DNA from: Chryseosolibacter histidinae
GTDB taxonomy: Bacteria; Bacteroidota; Bacteroidia; Cytophagales; Cyclobacteriaceae
Assembly (NCBI RefSeq): GCF_018598225.1
Contig: NZ_JAHESF010000023.1
Span: forward strand, 1-64,000
DNA: 64,000 nucleotides
Direction: 5' to 3'
Positions 1 through 8,667 of this stretch are shown piece after piece. Both the position numbers and the translations under genes were made by a program. Within the stretch, counting starts at the first letter, position 1. Each line of letters opens with the position of its first letter. The notes under the pieces are model-generated. The model ran no database searches and was not told where the DNA came from. It was given only the letters and a program-made list of their open reading frames with translations.

Positions 1-132
1 TCAATTCATTCACTCCGATCTTGCTTGTTTGAGGGGCCCCCGGTCCAATGGCGACGGTCCACTGCCGGTGATGGTAGGGGGCAGACGCTGGAATGCGCCA
101 GGGTGGTGGTCCGACGACTAAACCCGGTCCGG

Positions 133-166
133 CCGTGGACTGTGGTCTGTCGACCGTGGACTCTTT
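133..166. repeat. Heptad-period intergenic repeat arm
   Basis: Degenerate tandem 7-mers (GCCGTGG, ACTGTGG, TCTGTCG, ACCGTGG, then ACT) end 31 bp before the first gene. The sequence and orientation match the right arms of the composite elements at 1345-1533, 4687-4909 and 32868-33137. The left part of this copy, if it exists, is degenerate or lies outside the window; a related GGTCCACTG stretch is seen near 55. Confidence 0.7.
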
Positions 167-197
167 CCCTCTCAAGTCTCATATCTCAAATCTATCC

Positions 198-1337
198 ATG
201 ACCTCAGCCATTACAAAAACAATATCACTGCTGCTGCTCATACTGATCGGCTACCTCTTCCGGAAAAAGATCGCAGGTAAAGATCAGCGGGAGGGAATAA
301 AGACCCTGATCCTGAGCCTTGCGCTTCCGGCTACGATCCTGATCGCGCTGCTGCAGATCGATTTTGAGTCAGACCTGATCATCATTCCCGTGATGTCGCT
401 CGGATTCAACATCATCATGCACCTGCTGATGGACAGGCTGCCGCTGCAACCGATCTTCAACATACCGGTGAACCAGTACCGTACACTGATCATGCTGATA
501 CCGTCCCTTGCGCCCGGGTTGTCGTGCTTTCCTTTCATTATGGAATACAGTGGGCAGGGACCGCTCGCCATGGCCGCGCTTGCCGACGTGGGCAACAAGA
601 TCTTTGTGCTGATCATTTCCTACACCATTGCCATGAAGTGGTACTACGAAGTGAATCGTGAAAATGCGCCCGGTGGTAAGACCAAGATCAAAGATCTGCT
701 GATGGCCATGGTGAATGAGCCTGTGAACATCGTGATCGTGGTGGCCATCGTCATGCTCTCCCTGGGGCTTAACTACAAGGCGTTCCCCGAAGCGCTCACG
801 CTCAGCATCGATCGCCTCAGCATCATGATGACACCGCTGATCCTGCTGTTCATCGGCCTGTCCATACGCCTTACGTGGGACCAGGTGCGCACCATCTTTT
901 CGTTCCTTTTCTTCCGGTCAGGCATCGCCTTCGGTCTCAGCGGACTGGTGCTGCTGTTCTTTCCCGTAACAGACATCCCTACCATTTTGCTCATGATCGT
1001 TTTTCCACAGAGTGCCTGTAGCTTCTGGCCATACGCGCATATGGCAGCCGTTGGACAGATCGAGAACAAATTGCCGGGGGAGAAGCGGATCAGAACGTTC
1101 GACCAGGATTTTGCCATGAACGTGCTGGCCTGCTCCATGCCATTTTCCGTGATCCTGATCATGATCATCTATGCCTCCGGCGATGTGTTTGCGAAGACCA
1201 CACCCGTGTTCATGTGCTCCGGCCTTTTCCTCCTGGCCGCTGCCGGCATCGTGCTGTTCTCGTCGAAGCTCTTGTCGGTTTATAAGGCTGATCCTATAGA
1301 GATGCCGGAGATAGGGGCGGAGAAACAGGCGTCGTAA
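198..1337 (+). CDS. AEC-family-like auxin efflux carrier/permease
   Basis: The 379-aa protein is almost entirely hydrophobic and shows about ten membrane segments in two halves. The hydrophilic loop between them (around residues 150-170, ENAPGGKTK) and the general pattern resemble AEC/bile-acid-type permeases, which export small organic anions; the substrate cannot be told. An in-frame ATG at 93 exists, but the intervening 35 codons run through the 7-bp repeat arm at 133-166 and do not look like protein, so the ATG at 198 (MTSAITKTISLLL) is preferred. The gene stands alone: a composite repeat begins 8 bp after its stop, and the next gene is a PadR regulator. The family call rests on topology and overall feel rather than a diagnostic motif. 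Confidence 0.6.
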   Translation: MTSAITKTISLLLLILIGYLFRKKIAGKDQREGIKTLILSLALPATILIALLQIDFESDLIIIPVMSLGFNIIMHLLMDRLPLQPIFNIPVNQYRTLIMLIPSLAPGLSCFPFIMEYSGQGPLAMAALADVGNKIFVLIISYTIAMKWYYEVNRENAPGGKTKIKDLLMAMVNEPVNIVIVVAIVMLSLGLNYKAFPEALTLSIDRLSIMMTPLILLFIGLSIRLTWDQVRTIFSFLFFRSGIAFGLSGLVLLFFPVTDIPTILLMIVFPQSACSFWPYAHMAAVGQIENKLPGEKRIRTFDQDFAMNVLACSMPFSVILIMIIYASGDVFAKTTPVFMCSGLFLLAAAGIVLFSSKLLSVYKADPIEMPEIGAEKQAS

Positions 1338-1344
1338 GGAGATT

Positions 1345-1533
1345 AGTCCACGGTCCACAGACGACAGACCACAGCATTTCCCCTTCGAACTTCCTAACAA
1401 CCCTTCCAGCGCTTTTCAAGAAGCACCGCTCTATAGAGCTTTGCTGCACTTGCATAACCTGGAAGGGTTTCTCTCTCGAACCAGTCACCCAGAGACCCAC
1501 GCCGTACTGCTGTGGACCGTGGGCTGTCGACTG
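1345..1533. repeat. Composite intergenic repeat: heptad arms around a hairpin
   Basis: The left arm (1345-1374) is built of GTCCACG, GTCCACA, GACGACA, GACCACA. The right arm (1510-1533) reads the complementary type GCTGTGG, ACCGTGG, GCTGTCG. Between them an 11-bp perfect inverted repeat, AACCCTTCCAG (1399-1409) and CTGGAAGGGTT (1459-1469), encloses a loop shared with the copies at 4746-4819 and 33026-33098. The element starts 8 bp after the permease stop codon. It looks like a REP/MITE-type non-coding element. Confidence 0.8.
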
Positions 1534-1548
1534 ACCTGTCCGCATTTC

Positions 1549-1564
1549 TGTTCAGTTCTGAACA
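1549..1564. promoter_or_regulatory. 16-bp palindrome, possible operator upstream of padR-type gene
   Basis: TGTTCAG-TT-CTGAACA is a perfect 7-bp inverted repeat with a 2-bp spacer, 98 bp upstream of the PadR start. Farther downstream, 1635-1642 (TACATTTA) is a near match to the Bacteroidota -7 element TAnnTTTG, 20 bp before the ATG. A regulator site is an inference; the palindrome itself is clear. Confidence 0.35.
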
Positions 1565-1661
1565 ATCCGAAATAACACAGCACGCTTTTTCATCCGCCTG
1601 GTACTGTTTTCCACACTGGCATGATTATTAATACTACATTTAGGAATTAATTATTTGCCCT

Positions 1662-2003
1662 ATGAAGAAATATCAGTTAGGTGAGTTCGAAGAGGTGGTG
1701 ATGCTCACGGTGGGCATCCTGTACAACGAAGCTTACGGTATTTCCATCAAGAAAGAAATTGAAAAAAGACTTTCGCGCAAGGTGAGTGTGGGTGCGTTGC
1801 AGTCGGCGCTGAAGCGGTTGGAGGAGAAGGGATACCTGAAGTCGCGCGAAGGTGAATCCACGCAGGAGCGGGCAGGGCGGCCCAAACGTTACTTTACCAT
1901 CACGGCGTATGGAAAGAAAGCCATGGAATATACCCGCAGCACACGCAATACGCTCTGGGATGCCATTCCCAGGATCGCGCTGGAATTAAAAACTGTTGGG
2001 TAG
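1662..2003 (+). CDS. PadR family transcriptional regulator
   Basis: A 113-aa protein of standard PadR length and layout. The N-terminal winged helix shows the family pattern of EEVVMLTVGILYNEAYG, then IKKEIEKRL, the recognition segment VSVGALQSALKRLEEKGYL, and the wing KSREGE...GRPKRYFTIT. The C-terminal helix is short, as in the PadR-s1-like group. The stop codon is only 6 bp before the start of a large FtsX/MacB-type permease, an arrangement common in Bacteroidota, where the PadR protein is thought to repress its own operon and the transporter. Start: the ATG lies about 20 bp after a TACATTTA -7-like box. Function as regulator is well supported; the ligand is unknown. Confidence 0.9.
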   Translation: MKKYQLGEFEEVVMLTVGILYNEAYGISIKKEIEKRLSRKVSVGALQSALKRLEEKGYLKSREGESTQERAGRPKRYFTITAYGKKAMEYTRSTRNTLWDAIPRIALELKTVG

Positions 2004-2009
2004 CCGCGT

Positions 2010-4688
2010 ATGAAAAGAACAGACCAATCACCCCCGAGGTCCTTTCTCCGATTCTTCCGGTGGTTCTGTCACCCGGAGCTTCGTAACTACATCGAGGGCG
2101 ACCTCGTGGAGCTGTACCGCGAAAGGCTCATGACGTCGGGCAAAAGAAAGGCCGACTGGCAATTTGTCTTCGACGTTGTGCTGCTCTTCAGGCCGTCGAT
2201 CATCCGCCCCATGCAACCATCTCATTCATTCAACCAATTCACCATGTTCAGAAATTATTTCAAGGTAGGTGTCAGGAACATCCTCAAGTATAAGGTGTTC
2301 TCCTTTATCAATGTGTTCGGGCTCGCTGTGGCCATGTCGCTCTGCATGCTCATCGTGCTGATGCTGGCCGAGCAGAAAAGTTACGATCAGTTCCATGAAA
2401 AGAAGGAACGCATCTATCGCATTCTTTCTGACCGCGAGCATTCCAAAGCACCCTCAGCCACAACACCTTTTCCACTGCCCATGGCATTAATAACCAACTA
2501 CCCGGCCGTGGAAGAAGTAACCCAGCTCACCCGCGGTGTAGGCGGCGATGCAACGTACAACCAGCGTGTGGTACAGATGCGCGGCTACTTCGCCGACGCA
2601 TCCTTTTTCCGCGTGTTCGGCTATGCGCTCGCCAAAGGAAATAAGAATGTTGCCTTGTCGGCGCCCAACAGCATGGTGATCACCGCCGCGTATGCACGTC
2701 AGCTGTTTGGTGATGACGATCCGGTAGGCAAGACCGTTGACTTCACCAACCGTGGGTTGCCCAACGTAGGGGATGGAGAAGGCGGTGAGGCCACACCGTG
2801 GGGCAGCTTCACCGTTACGGGTGTCATCGCTGATGTGCCATACAAGTCGCACCTGAAGTTTGATGTGCTGGTATCGTCATCTTCCATGAAGGTGCTGTAT
2901 GACTCCAAAAAGCTGGCAGACCTCAGGGATGACTGGAAGTTCAACTACAGCAGCTACACATACGTGGTGCTAGCGGCAAACAAAAGTGCAGAAGACCTGG
3001 AGGCTGCGCTGACCGACCTCACCTGGCGCAAAAAAGAAAACCTCGATGGCCTGAAGGGTTTTAAGCTGTCGGCCCAAAAGCTTACCGGCATCACACCGGG
3101 TATACTGGTGAGCAACGAGCCTACACAGCGCCTGCCCATGATGGTGTATTATTTCCTGTGGTTCCTGGCGGCGGTGGTGATGATCTCGGCTTGCCTTAAC
3201 TATACCAACCTGTCAACAGCCCGCGCGTTGAGCAGGGCTAAAGAGATCGGCGTGCGCAAGGTGACCGGTGCTTATCGCAGCAACCTCGTGTATCAGTTCC
3301 TGAGCGAATCGGTGCTCACGGCGCTGCTGGCTTTGGTGCTGGCCACGTTGCTGATCGTGTTCATGAGGCCGGCCGTGACAGGGCTCTGGATCAACCAGTA
3401 CCTGAACTTCGATCTGCAAGGCAACGTGCCGGTGTACCTGGTCTTTGTAGCATTCGCGTTGTTCGTCGGTATGCTCGCGGGCATTTACCCTGCGCTGCAC
3501 CTCTCGAAGGCACAGCCCGTGAAAGCGCTGAAGAACAGCGAGGGCTCGCGGTCAGGAAAAATGGGGCTGCGCAAGGTGCTGAGCGTTTCGCAGTTTGTGA
3601 TCTCCCTGTTCTTTATCACCACTGCCATTCTTATCTATAACCAGTTCAGGCATTACCTCGAATTTGAGTATGGGTTCAGCGCAGAGAACGTGGTGAACAT
3701 TCCGCTGCAGGGCAACGATCATCATAAGGTGGCAAACGCTTTCGCGATGGTGCCGGGGGTGGTAGACGTGTCGGCGTCAGACATCGTTCCTTCCACGGGC
3801 ACCGAGAACGGCATGAGCATCCGGATCGCCGGCACGGAAGATGAATATAAAAAGTTCGGCGTGCTGCAAACCGATGAACATTTTACAGGCAACCTCGGGA
3901 TCAGCATCGTTGCCGGAGAGAACCTGCCAGCCGAAGACACTGCCGCGGGAGATTTTATCCTGGTGAACGAGGCAGCGGTGAAAGCATTGGGTTATACGAA
4001 TCCAAACGAAATGGTAGGGCAGGTGCTCGACCCGGGGTGGGGCGGATCAACGTTAAGGGTGATCGGCGTCATCAAAGATTTTCGCTTTACCACACCGGCC
4101 AACGGTGACGGTATTGGCCCGCTGGCCATTCGCAACAACCCTTCCAGCTTCAGCTTTGTGAATGTTAAGATCGCCCAGGGTGATCTGTCCGGCACGGTGC
4201 AGCAACTGGAGAAGGCCTGGAAGCGTGTGGACCCGGTGCATGCTTTCAAATACGAGTTCTACGATGACCAGCTTGCGTCTGTATACCGGGGCTTCCTGGA
4301 TGTGGTCACCATCCTTGGCTTCATCGCTTTCCTCGCCATTGTTATTGCCTGCCTCGGACTGCTGGGCATGACCACCTATGCTGCCGAAACACGCAAGAAG
4401 GAGGTAGGCATCCGCAAGGTGCTGGGCGCGGGCGATCTCGGCATTGCGCTGCTGCTCTCGCGAACGTTCCTGAAGATCCTTGCCATTGCTATATTCATCG
4501 GCGCACCGCTCAGCTACGCCGTCAACAACCTGTGGCTGCAGAAGCTGCCCAACCGTGTGGACTTCGGTTTCGGAACGGTGTTCGTATCGGTGCTCATCCT
4601 GCTGGCGCTGGGGTTGCTGACCATTGGCTCGCAAACACTGCGCGCGTCGAGGAGCAATCCTGTTAAGGTGCTGAAGAGTGATGGGTGA
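2010..4688 (+). CDS. MacB/FtsX-type ABC transporter permease with prefix domain
   Basis: An 892-aa inner-membrane protein. Residues about 1-70 form the short cytoplasmic prefix that precedes this permease type (RFFRWFCHPELRNYIEGDLVELYRERL). It is followed by a first TM near 95-118, a large periplasmic MacB-core region, three TMs near 375-500 with the FtsX motif ARALSRAKEIGVRKVTGAY, a second periplasmic region, and a repeat of the FtsX unit at the C-terminus (AETRKKEVGIRKVLGAG). Such proteins lack the ATPase and work with a separate ATP-binding subunit, moving lipids, peptides or drugs, or acting mechanically; no ATPase gene is next to it here. It is co-transcribed with the PadR gene (6-bp gap). 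Its stop codon overlaps the left arm of a composite repeat. Confidence 0.9.
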   Translation: MKRTDQSPPRSFLRFFRWFCHPELRNYIEGDLVELYRERLMTSGKRKADWQFVFDVVLLFRPSIIRPMQPSHSFNQFTMFRNYFKVGVRNILKYKVFSFINVFGLAVAMSLCMLIVLMLAEQKSYDQFHEKKERIYRILSDREHSKAPSATTPFPLPMALITNYPAVEEVTQLTRGVGGDATYNQRVVQMRGYFADASFFRVFGYALAKGNKNVALSAPNSMVITAAYARQLFGDDDPVGKTVDFTNRGLPNVGDGEGGEATPWGSFTVTGVIADVPYKSHLKFDVLVSSSSMKVLYDSKKLADLRDDWKFNYSSYTYVVLAANKSAEDLEAALTDLTWRKKENLDGLKGFKLSAQKLTGITPGILVSNEPTQRLPMMVYYFLWFLAAVVMISACLNYTNLSTARALSRAKEIGVRKVTGAYRSNLVYQFLSESVLTALLALVLATLLIVFMRPAVTGLWINQYLNFDLQGNVPVYLVFVAFALFVGMLAGIYPALHLSKAQPVKALKNSEGSRSGKMGLRKVLSVSQFVISLFFITTAILIYNQFRHYLEFEYGFSAENVVNIPLQGNDHHKVANAFAMVPGVVDVSASDIVPSTGTENGMSIRIAGTEDEYKKFGVLQTDEHFTGNLGISIVAGENLPAEDTAAGDFILVNEAAVKALGYTNPNEMVGQVLDPGWGGSTLRVIGVIKDFRFTTPANGDGIGPLAIRNNPSSFSFVNVKIAQGDLSGTVQQLEKAWKRVDPVHAFKYEFYDDQLASVYRGFLDVVTILGFIAFLAIVIACLGLLGMTTYAAETRKKEVGIRKVLGAGDLGIALLLSRTFLKILAIAIFIGAPLSYAVNNLWLQKLPNRVDFGFGTVFVSVLILLALGLLTIGSQTLRASRSNPVKVLKSDG

Positions 4689-4909
4689 GTCCACAGTCCA
4701 CAGCACGTCTCCCTCGAAGATCGTCATCCGGCTTTGGGGAGAACCAACCCTTTGAGGGCTTTTCAAAAGGCAGTGCTTATTTTAAAATAGCGCATCACTT
4801 TGTATAACCCTCAAAGGTTTGTGCGGCGGGGCAGTGGTGGTGTGAGAACGTCAAAATAACCCGGGCCGGAAATGCCGTGGACCGTGGACTGTTGACCGTG
4901 GACTCTTTA
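4687..4909. repeat. Composite intergenic repeat: heptad arms around a hairpin
   Basis: The left arm (4687-4706) has GTCCACA twice and overlaps the permease stop codon. The right arm (4875-4909) has CCGTGGA, CCGTGGA, CTGTTGA, CCGTGGA, CTCTTTA. The hairpin runs from AACCCTTTGAGGG (4746-4758) to CCCTCAAAGGTT (4808-4819), with one unpaired C. The stem bases differ from the copies at 1399 and 33026 but change on both sides, so pairing is kept. Confidence 0.8.
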
Positions 4910-4983
4910 TAACCATACCCTTCATAAGGTATACGCGCCCCTATCTACCCATAAAAATTTACCTATAAACTCACTCCCCGGCA

Positions 4984-5012
4984 TTGCTCCTTGCAATAAT
5001 TGATTACTTTCG
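4984..5012 (+). promoter_or_regulatory. Putative promoter of the TonB receptor gene
   Basis: TTG (4984-4986), an 18-bp spacer and TACTTTCG (5005-5012) fit the Bacteroidota -33/-7 pattern (TTTG, TAnnTTTG) with one mismatch in the -7 box. The site lies 63 bp before the start codon, in an AT-rich leader. No Fur-like palindrome was recognised, although the downstream genes are typical of iron uptake. Confidence 0.4.
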
Positions 5013-5074
5013 CGCCGTGGATTGGTTATTTTTAATCAATCTAAATAACAATAACAGCAAATAAGTATCACCCC

Positions 5075-7459
5075 ATGAGCTCCTGGTTTGCCCTGATTGG
5101 CAGCAAAAACACCGTTTTTTTGGCTTTCAGCCTCCTTTTATCCCTATTTATTGTCACAAGCTCCGTTTCTGCGGCTGCCCATAATGATAAGGGTACGGGA
5201 ATCAGCGGCGTGATCATGACCAGCGATGGCCAGCCCGCTCCAGGGGTATCGGTGTACCTGCAGGAATTGCAGAAGGGTACGCAGACCAGCACCAGTGGCG
5301 AGTTTAATTTCAGGAACATTGCCCCCGGCGAGTATCACCTGGAGGTATCGATGATGGGTTTTGAAAAAATAAGCCAGACCGTGAGCGTCACCCAGGGTAA
5401 TGTGACGCAGCTGACCATAACGCTGCAGGAGAGCTCGCTTACGCTGGATGAAGTAACCATCACCGGTGGCGGCAACCGGTTCGCCAAAAAAGAAAGCGAC
5501 GATGTTTCAAAGATGGCGCTTCGCAACATGGAAAACCCCCAGGTATATACGGTGGTGAGCAAGGAGCTGATGAAAGAGCAGGTGGTCACGGATTATAACA
5601 GCGCCTTCAAGAACGTGCCGGGCGCAGGCGTCTCTGAGGTGAGGAACCAGGGAAGGTCCAGCAACATCTCCCGCGGTTTTGCCACACCTCAACTGGTGCG
5701 CAACGGCGTGGGTAGCTTCACCTTCACCACCATTGATCCTGCTAATCTTGAACGCATCGAAGTGATCAAAGGCCCTTCCGCTACTTTGTTCGGCAGCACG
5801 CTCTCGTCCTTTGGCGGCTTGTTCAACCGTGTTACCAAAAAACCTTTCGATACCTTTAAAGGTGAGGTGTCTTACTCGGCGGGAAGCTGGGACCTGAACC
5901 GCCTTACCTTCGACGTGAACTCACCGCTTACAGATGACAAGAAAGCATTGCTGCGGGTGAACGGCGCGCTGCACAGTGAGCGCAGCTTCCAGGACGCCGG
6001 CTTCAACCGGAACTTCCTCATCGCGCCAAGCTTTTCTTATGCCGCCAGCGACAGGCTCACGCTCATGCTCGATGTTGAGATGAGCGCTTACAAGGCAACA
6101 TCGCCCATGCGGGTAGCGCCTTCCGTTAATGGCACCAAACATAACGTGCGCGACCTCGGCATGCCTTACAAGCTGTCATTCGCCAACAACACCATTGCCT
6201 ACACCAGTCAGCAATACAATATTTTCGGCCAGGCCCGCTACAAGATCTCCGATAGCTGGACCTCACAGACCGTGCTCTCACGCACCCGCTCATCGTCAGA
6301 CGGGTATGTGGTAGCCCTTACCATACTTACCGACAGCACGCTGCGGCAGACGGTAACGAGCCAGGAGTTCCCTTATTATGGAACCGACCTCCAGCAGAAT
6401 TTTATTGGCGACTTCAAGATCGGCAACATGCGCAACAGGGTGGTAGCCGGTGTTGACATCTATAGCCTGCGCGGCAGCCGCAACGACGCATCCGTGAACA
6501 TGCCCGCGCTCAAATTCAAAAAACCTGGTAAAGCCTACAACAACTTCACGCTCGAGAAAGTATCGCCCATGTTCGCATCGGTCACCTTCACCAACTTCGT
6601 GTCGGTGCGCGAAAATACCTACAGCGCCTATGTATCAGATGTGCTCAACATCACTGACCGGTTACTGGTCATGGCGAGCCTGCGCGTTGACCGCTATATG
6701 AACAAAGGCACCTACTATCCCAACCTGGACTCCATCGCCGGTAACTTCAACCAGACTGCGCTGTCGCCCAAATTCGGTGCGGTATACCAGGTGCTCAAAG
6801 ACGAGGTGTCGATCTTCGCCAACTACATGAATGGTTTCAGCAATGTGAGTGGCGCTGATTTTTATGGCAACACTTTTAAACCTAACCAGGCCAATCAGCT
6901 CGAAGGTGGCGTGAAGGTAGACTGGAGCATGGTAACCGCCACGTTCAGCTACTACAACATTGAGGTGACCAACGTAACACGCGATGATCCCGAGCATCCC
7001 AACTACGCATTGCAGGATGGCACACAACACAGCAGGGGCTTCGAGGCCGAGCTGATCGCCAACCCCGTACAGGGATTGAACATCGTGGCAGGGTATGTTT
7101 ACAACGATAGCCGGTACACGCGGGCCAACCCTTCTGTTGAAGGATTGCGTCCTACAACGGCGGGCCCTCCGCGCATGGCCAACCTCTGGGTAAGCTATCG
7201 CTTCAGCCGCGGTGCTGCACAGGGTCTGGGTATCGGCTTCGGCGGCATCTATGGCAGCGAGTCGTATCAGAGCAACACAGAAACATTTACGTTCATGATC
7301 CCGTCATACACCGTGCTCGATGCTTCCGTGTTCTACGATCAGCCCCGCTACCGTCTCGGCCTCAAAGCCGATAACCTTACCAGCGAAAAATACTGGTCGT
7401 ACAGGCTGGCGGCGCAGAACCCGCTGCGGGTCACGGCCAACGTAACCTTTAAGTTCTGA
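5075..7459 (+). CDS. TonB-dependent siderophore-type outer-membrane receptor
   Basis: A 794-aa protein with a long N-terminal signal segment (residues about 12-35, rich in V/L/S/A, ending SVSAAA). A CarboxypepD_reg-like beta domain follows (residues about 42-120: GISGVIMTSDGQPAPGVSVYL...GEFNFRNIAPGEYHLEVSMMGFE), then the plug domain (about 150-260: ...RGFATPQLVRNGV...LERIEVIKGPSATLFGS) and a 22-strand-type barrel ending in the aromatic ..LRVTANVTFKF. The plug wording and the GSxLSSFGGLFNRVTKKP motif are those of FhuA/FecA-type ferric siderophore receptors. It takes up a metal chelate across the outer membrane with TonB-ExbBD energy. The PepSY membrane protein gene follows after 10 bp, supporting a joint role in iron acquisition. 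The actual siderophore is unknown. Confidence 0.9.
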   Translation: MSSWFALIGSKNTVFLAFSLLLSLFIVTSSVSAAAHNDKGTGISGVIMTSDGQPAPGVSVYLQELQKGTQTSTSGEFNFRNIAPGEYHLEVSMMGFEKISQTVSVTQGNVTQLTITLQESSLTLDEVTITGGGNRFAKKESDDVSKMALRNMENPQVYTVVSKELMKEQVVTDYNSAFKNVPGAGVSEVRNQGRSSNISRGFATPQLVRNGVGSFTFTTIDPANLERIEVIKGPSATLFGSTLSSFGGLFNRVTKKPFDTFKGEVSYSAGSWDLNRLTFDVNSPLTDDKKALLRVNGALHSERSFQDAGFNRNFLIAPSFSYAASDRLTLMLDVEMSAYKATSPMRVAPSVNGTKHNVRDLGMPYKLSFANNTIAYTSQQYNIFGQARYKISDSWTSQTVLSRTRSSSDGYVVALTILTDSTLRQTVTSQEFPYYGTDLQQNFIGDFKIGNMRNRVVAGVDIYSLRGSRNDASVNMPALKFKKPGKAYNNFTLEKVSPMFASVTFTNFVSVRENTYSAYVSDVLNITDRLLVMASLRVDRYMNKGTYYPNLDSIAGNFNQTALSPKFGAVYQVLKDEVSIFANYMNGFSNVSGADFYGNTFKPNQANQLEGGVKVDWSMVTATFSYYNIEVTNVTRDDPEHPNYALQDGTQHSRGFEAELIANPVQGLNIVAGYVYNDSRYTRANPSVEGLRPTTAGPPRMANLWVSYRFSRGAAQGLGIGFGGIYGSESYQSNTETFTFMIPSYTVLDASVFYDQPRYRLGLKADNLTSEKYWSYRLAAQNPLRVTANVTFKF

Positions 7460-7469
7460 TCCTGCTTTT

Positions 7470-8504
7470 ATGACCGTTCGCAAACTGATCCTGCGCATAC
7501 ACCTCTGGTTAGGTTTTACCTGCGGCACCCTGCTTTTTTTTGTTGCTCTTACGGGATGTGTGCTGGCCTTTGAAGACGAGCTCCGTTACGCCACGCAGCA
7601 TCACCTGCTCTATGTTAATGCAGAGGACCAGCCGCGGCTCAGTGTGCAGCAGGTCATCGATGTGGTGAAAGCTGACAACCCCAAAGCAAAGCTCAGCCAG
7701 ATCCGGTTCTATGGCGACCCATCGCGCACGGTACATTGTTATACCCGCGATAAAAAGATCGTATCGGTGAATCCTTACAACGGAAATATTACCGGCGTTC
7801 GCGACAACGAAAAAGACTGGCTCTCGCTGGTGTTGTCTTTTCACCGTACGCTGCTGCTGGGCGACATCGGTGAGCACATCATCCAGTGGAACGTGTGGAT
7901 TTTTTTGGTGATGCTGTTATCCGGGCTGGTGTTGTGGCTTCCGCCGAAGTTCAAACTGTGGAAGCAGAACCTGGTCATCAAACGTGGACTGGCGCCGAAG
8001 AAACGTAACTATGACCTGCATCGCATTCTCGGTGTTTACGCATGGCTGCCATTGCTGCTCATTGCCATCACAGGTATCAGCATGAGCAGTGGCGGTGGAG
8101 AGAAAGGCCCTAAGCTGAAGTCGCTGTTCACCGCCAGCGCGCCGGATGCCGGCATCTATGACCATGTAGTAAATCAGATCGATCACCAGGAGCCCATCGA
8201 TGTGCTGCGCGTCACCTTCCCGCAGGACAGCACCGGGGTGATCACCATCGGCGTCCGTTACGTCACCAGCAGCTTCAGAAAACAAAGCAGCTTCATGTTC
8301 GATCGGTATTCCGGCAAGCTGCTTAAGACAGAACTATATCAGCAAAAGTCATTCTGGCAACGTTTCTTCGGCTCGAGCTACGAGCTGCACACAGGCCGCA
8401 TTCTCGGGATTCCCGGCAAGATCATCATGTTCTTTGCCGGCCTCATTGCATTGAGTCTGCCCATTACAGGTTTTTTGATCTGGTGGAACAAGCGGGGCAG
8501 GTGA
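7470..8504 (+). CDS. PepSY-associated transmembrane protein (iron-uptake type)
   Basis: A 344-aa inner-membrane protein with four evident membrane segments: near residues 8-32 (HLWLGFTCGTLLFFVALTGCVLAF), 137-160, 186-208 and 318-338. Two periplasmic PepSY-like stretches lie between them (VQQVIDVVKADNPKAKLSQIRFY and the region around 235-290). The opening RKLILRIHLWLGFTCG and LSFHRTLLLGDIGEHI...WLPPKFKLW are typical of the family found beside siderophore receptors, some members of which act as ferric-siderophore reductases. Conserved His residues (H11, H125-region, the DLHRILGVYAW histidine) could bind haem. The gene is 10 bp after the TonB receptor and presumably in its operon. The reductase role is inference from family and context. 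Confidence 0.85.
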   Translation: MTVRKLILRIHLWLGFTCGTLLFFVALTGCVLAFEDELRYATQHHLLYVNAEDQPRLSVQQVIDVVKADNPKAKLSQIRFYGDPSRTVHCYTRDKKIVSVNPYNGNITGVRDNEKDWLSLVLSFHRTLLLGDIGEHIIQWNVWIFLVMLLSGLVLWLPPKFKLWKQNLVIKRGLAPKKRNYDLHRILGVYAWLPLLLIAITGISMSSGGGEKGPKLKSLFTASAPDAGIYDHVVNQIDHQEPIDVLRVTFPQDSTGVITIGVRYVTSSFRKQSSFMFDRYSGKLLKTELYQQKSFWQRFFGSSYELHTGRILGIPGKIIMFFAGLIALSLPITGFLIWWNKRGR

Positions 8505-8573
8505 TCTGGCTCCCACTGGAACTGTAGCACAGCGTATTGGTAGTTAACCTAAAAATTCTATATTAGAGTCTGG

Positions 8574-8611
8574 AGCCCATCCGGTCACTGAAAGAATGTG
8601 ATCGCTGGGCT
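8574..8611 (+). terminator. Possible terminator hairpin after the iron-uptake pair
   Basis: AGCCCA (8574-8579) pairs with TGGGCT (8606-8611), and inner GGTCAC/GTGATC also pair with one G-U. TGTTTATTATA follows. The T-run is poor, so this is a weak call. Confidence 0.3.
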
Positions 8612-8667
8612 TGTTTATTATACGGTAGCTACGACTGGCTATCTGCATCAGTGTCAAAATTCAAAAA

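Noticed and set aside
93-197. N-terminal extension of the AEC-like permease from ATG 93
   Set aside because: The extra codons pass through the heptad repeat arm and precede a natural membrane-protein start at 198.
4053-4766. 237-codon minus-strand open frame over the end of the MacB-type permease
   Set aside because: Entirely opposite a convincing FtsX permease sequence and runs into a repeat; rich in Q, H and R as antisense frames are.
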